Shown here in pieces: positions 6,799 to 7,240 of a stretch of DNA of 7,240 nucleotides. Source of the stretch: Sphingobacteriales bacterium. GTDB taxonomy: Bacteria; Bacteroidota; Bacteroidia; Chitinophagales; Chitinophagaceae. Within the stretch, counting starts at the first letter, position 1; each line of letters begins with the position of its first letter. The translations under genes and the position numbers were made by a program. The notes beneath the pieces are model-generated. The model was given only the letters and a program-made list of their open reading frames with translations. It was not told the DNA's origin and did not search any database. The stretch is from positions 1 to 7,240 of the forward strand of contig JAHEFC010000192.1 of the NCBI GenBank assembly GCA_024640385.1, in the 5' to 3' direction.

Positions 6799-7240
6799 TG
6801 AAGATCCTGATCGTATCGGTATTAGTTTTGAACAGTATTACGGGCCTGAAAGCGCGATCGGGCTGCACAGATCCGGCCGCAACCAATTTTGATCCAACAG
6901 CGAAGGTCAACAATGGAACATGCATTTATCCCAATGTCAAGCTGAATGCTACCTTGAAATTCAGTCTACCCAAGGGACTGGCGGAAAACTCCGGCATGAT
7001 CTTCTGGAACAACAAGATCTGGATCCATAATGATGGGGGCAATGACGCGTCATTGTTCGAAATGGATACAACGGGAAAGGTTACCCGAAGAATTAAGATC
7101 AGCAATGTATTGAACACGGATTGGGAAGATATAGCACAGGATGAAAAATATGTTTACATCGGCGATTTCGGAAACAATGAAACCGGCAACCGGAAGAACC
7201 TACGGATCATTCGGGTTGCGAAATCTTCATTAATGGATTC
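6795..7240 (+). CDS. Secreted propeller-like protein with N-terminal GCTDPxAxNxDP motif, 5' part (3' end beyond window)
   Basis: The frame opens at ATG 6795, which overlaps the acylase stop by 4 bases (ATGA); a second ATG follows at 6798. It stays open for 148 codons to the right edge. Residues 1-20 form a Sec signal peptide (core ILIVSVLVLNSI, probable cut after LKA). Right after it comes GCTDPAATNFDPTAKVNNGT, with Cys24 and Cys43, a short Asp/Asn-rich motif widespread in exported Bacteroidota proteins, where it often repeats. From residue about 50 on, alternating strands with SGMIFWNNKIWIHNDGGN, a DWEDIAQ motif and YIGDFGNN followed by an Arg recall beta-propeller proteins with a WEDIA...GDxGNN...R pattern; their function is not established to my knowledge. 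A type IX sorting domain could be at the unseen C-terminus. The overlap implies co-expression with the acylase. I do not recognise a specific function. Confidence 0.8.
   Translation, partial: MMKILIVSVLVLNSITGLKARSGCTDPAATNFDPTAKVNNGTCIYPNVKLNATLKFSLPKGLAENSGMIFWNNKIWIHNDGGNDASLFEMDTTGKVTRRIKISNVLNTDWEDIAQDEKYVYIGDFGNNETGNRKNLRIIRVAKSSLMD

Noticed and set aside
6926..7117. Minus-strand open frame of 63 codons
   Set aside because: It is antisense to the propeller-like gene, whose signal peptide and motifs support the plus strand.

Overview
The window looks like chromosomal DNA from a Bacteroidota species, most likely of the Chitinophagaceae type. The reasons are moderate GC, no clear Shine-Dalgarno sites, lipoproteins with short hydrophobic leaders, a GH95 fucosidase, and a secreted protein carrying the GCTDPxAxNxDP motif that is common in this phylum. 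The genus assignment is inference.

The coding is very dense: two divergent transcription units separated by a 64-bp gap (4329-4392). The minus-strand unit runs leftwards. First comes a lipoprotein of the DUF6786 type with a mutarotase-like look (3087-4328). Seven bases later a PQQ-dependent dehydrogenase lipoprotein starts, with a c-type cytochrome domain inserted in its propeller (953-3079). One base after that comes the N-terminal 317 residues of a GH95 alpha-L-fucosidase-like enzyme (1-951), which runs off the left edge. The plus-strand unit has a membrane-anchored penicillin-acylase-family Ntn hydrolase (4393-6798). A secreted propeller-like protein overlaps it by 4 bases (6795 onward) and runs off the right edge.

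All five products carry export or membrane signals, so the window encodes cell-envelope chemistry. In the minus unit a fucosidase could release sugar, an anomer- or sugar-handling protein could act on it, and a quinoprotein could oxidise it and pass electrons to its own heme. This is a hypothesis from gene order and family only. The plus unit would cleave an amide-linked acyl compound of unknown identity.

No RNA gene, mobile element, CRISPR array, attachment site or convincing terminator was seen. No stretch longer than 64 bases lacks a gene.
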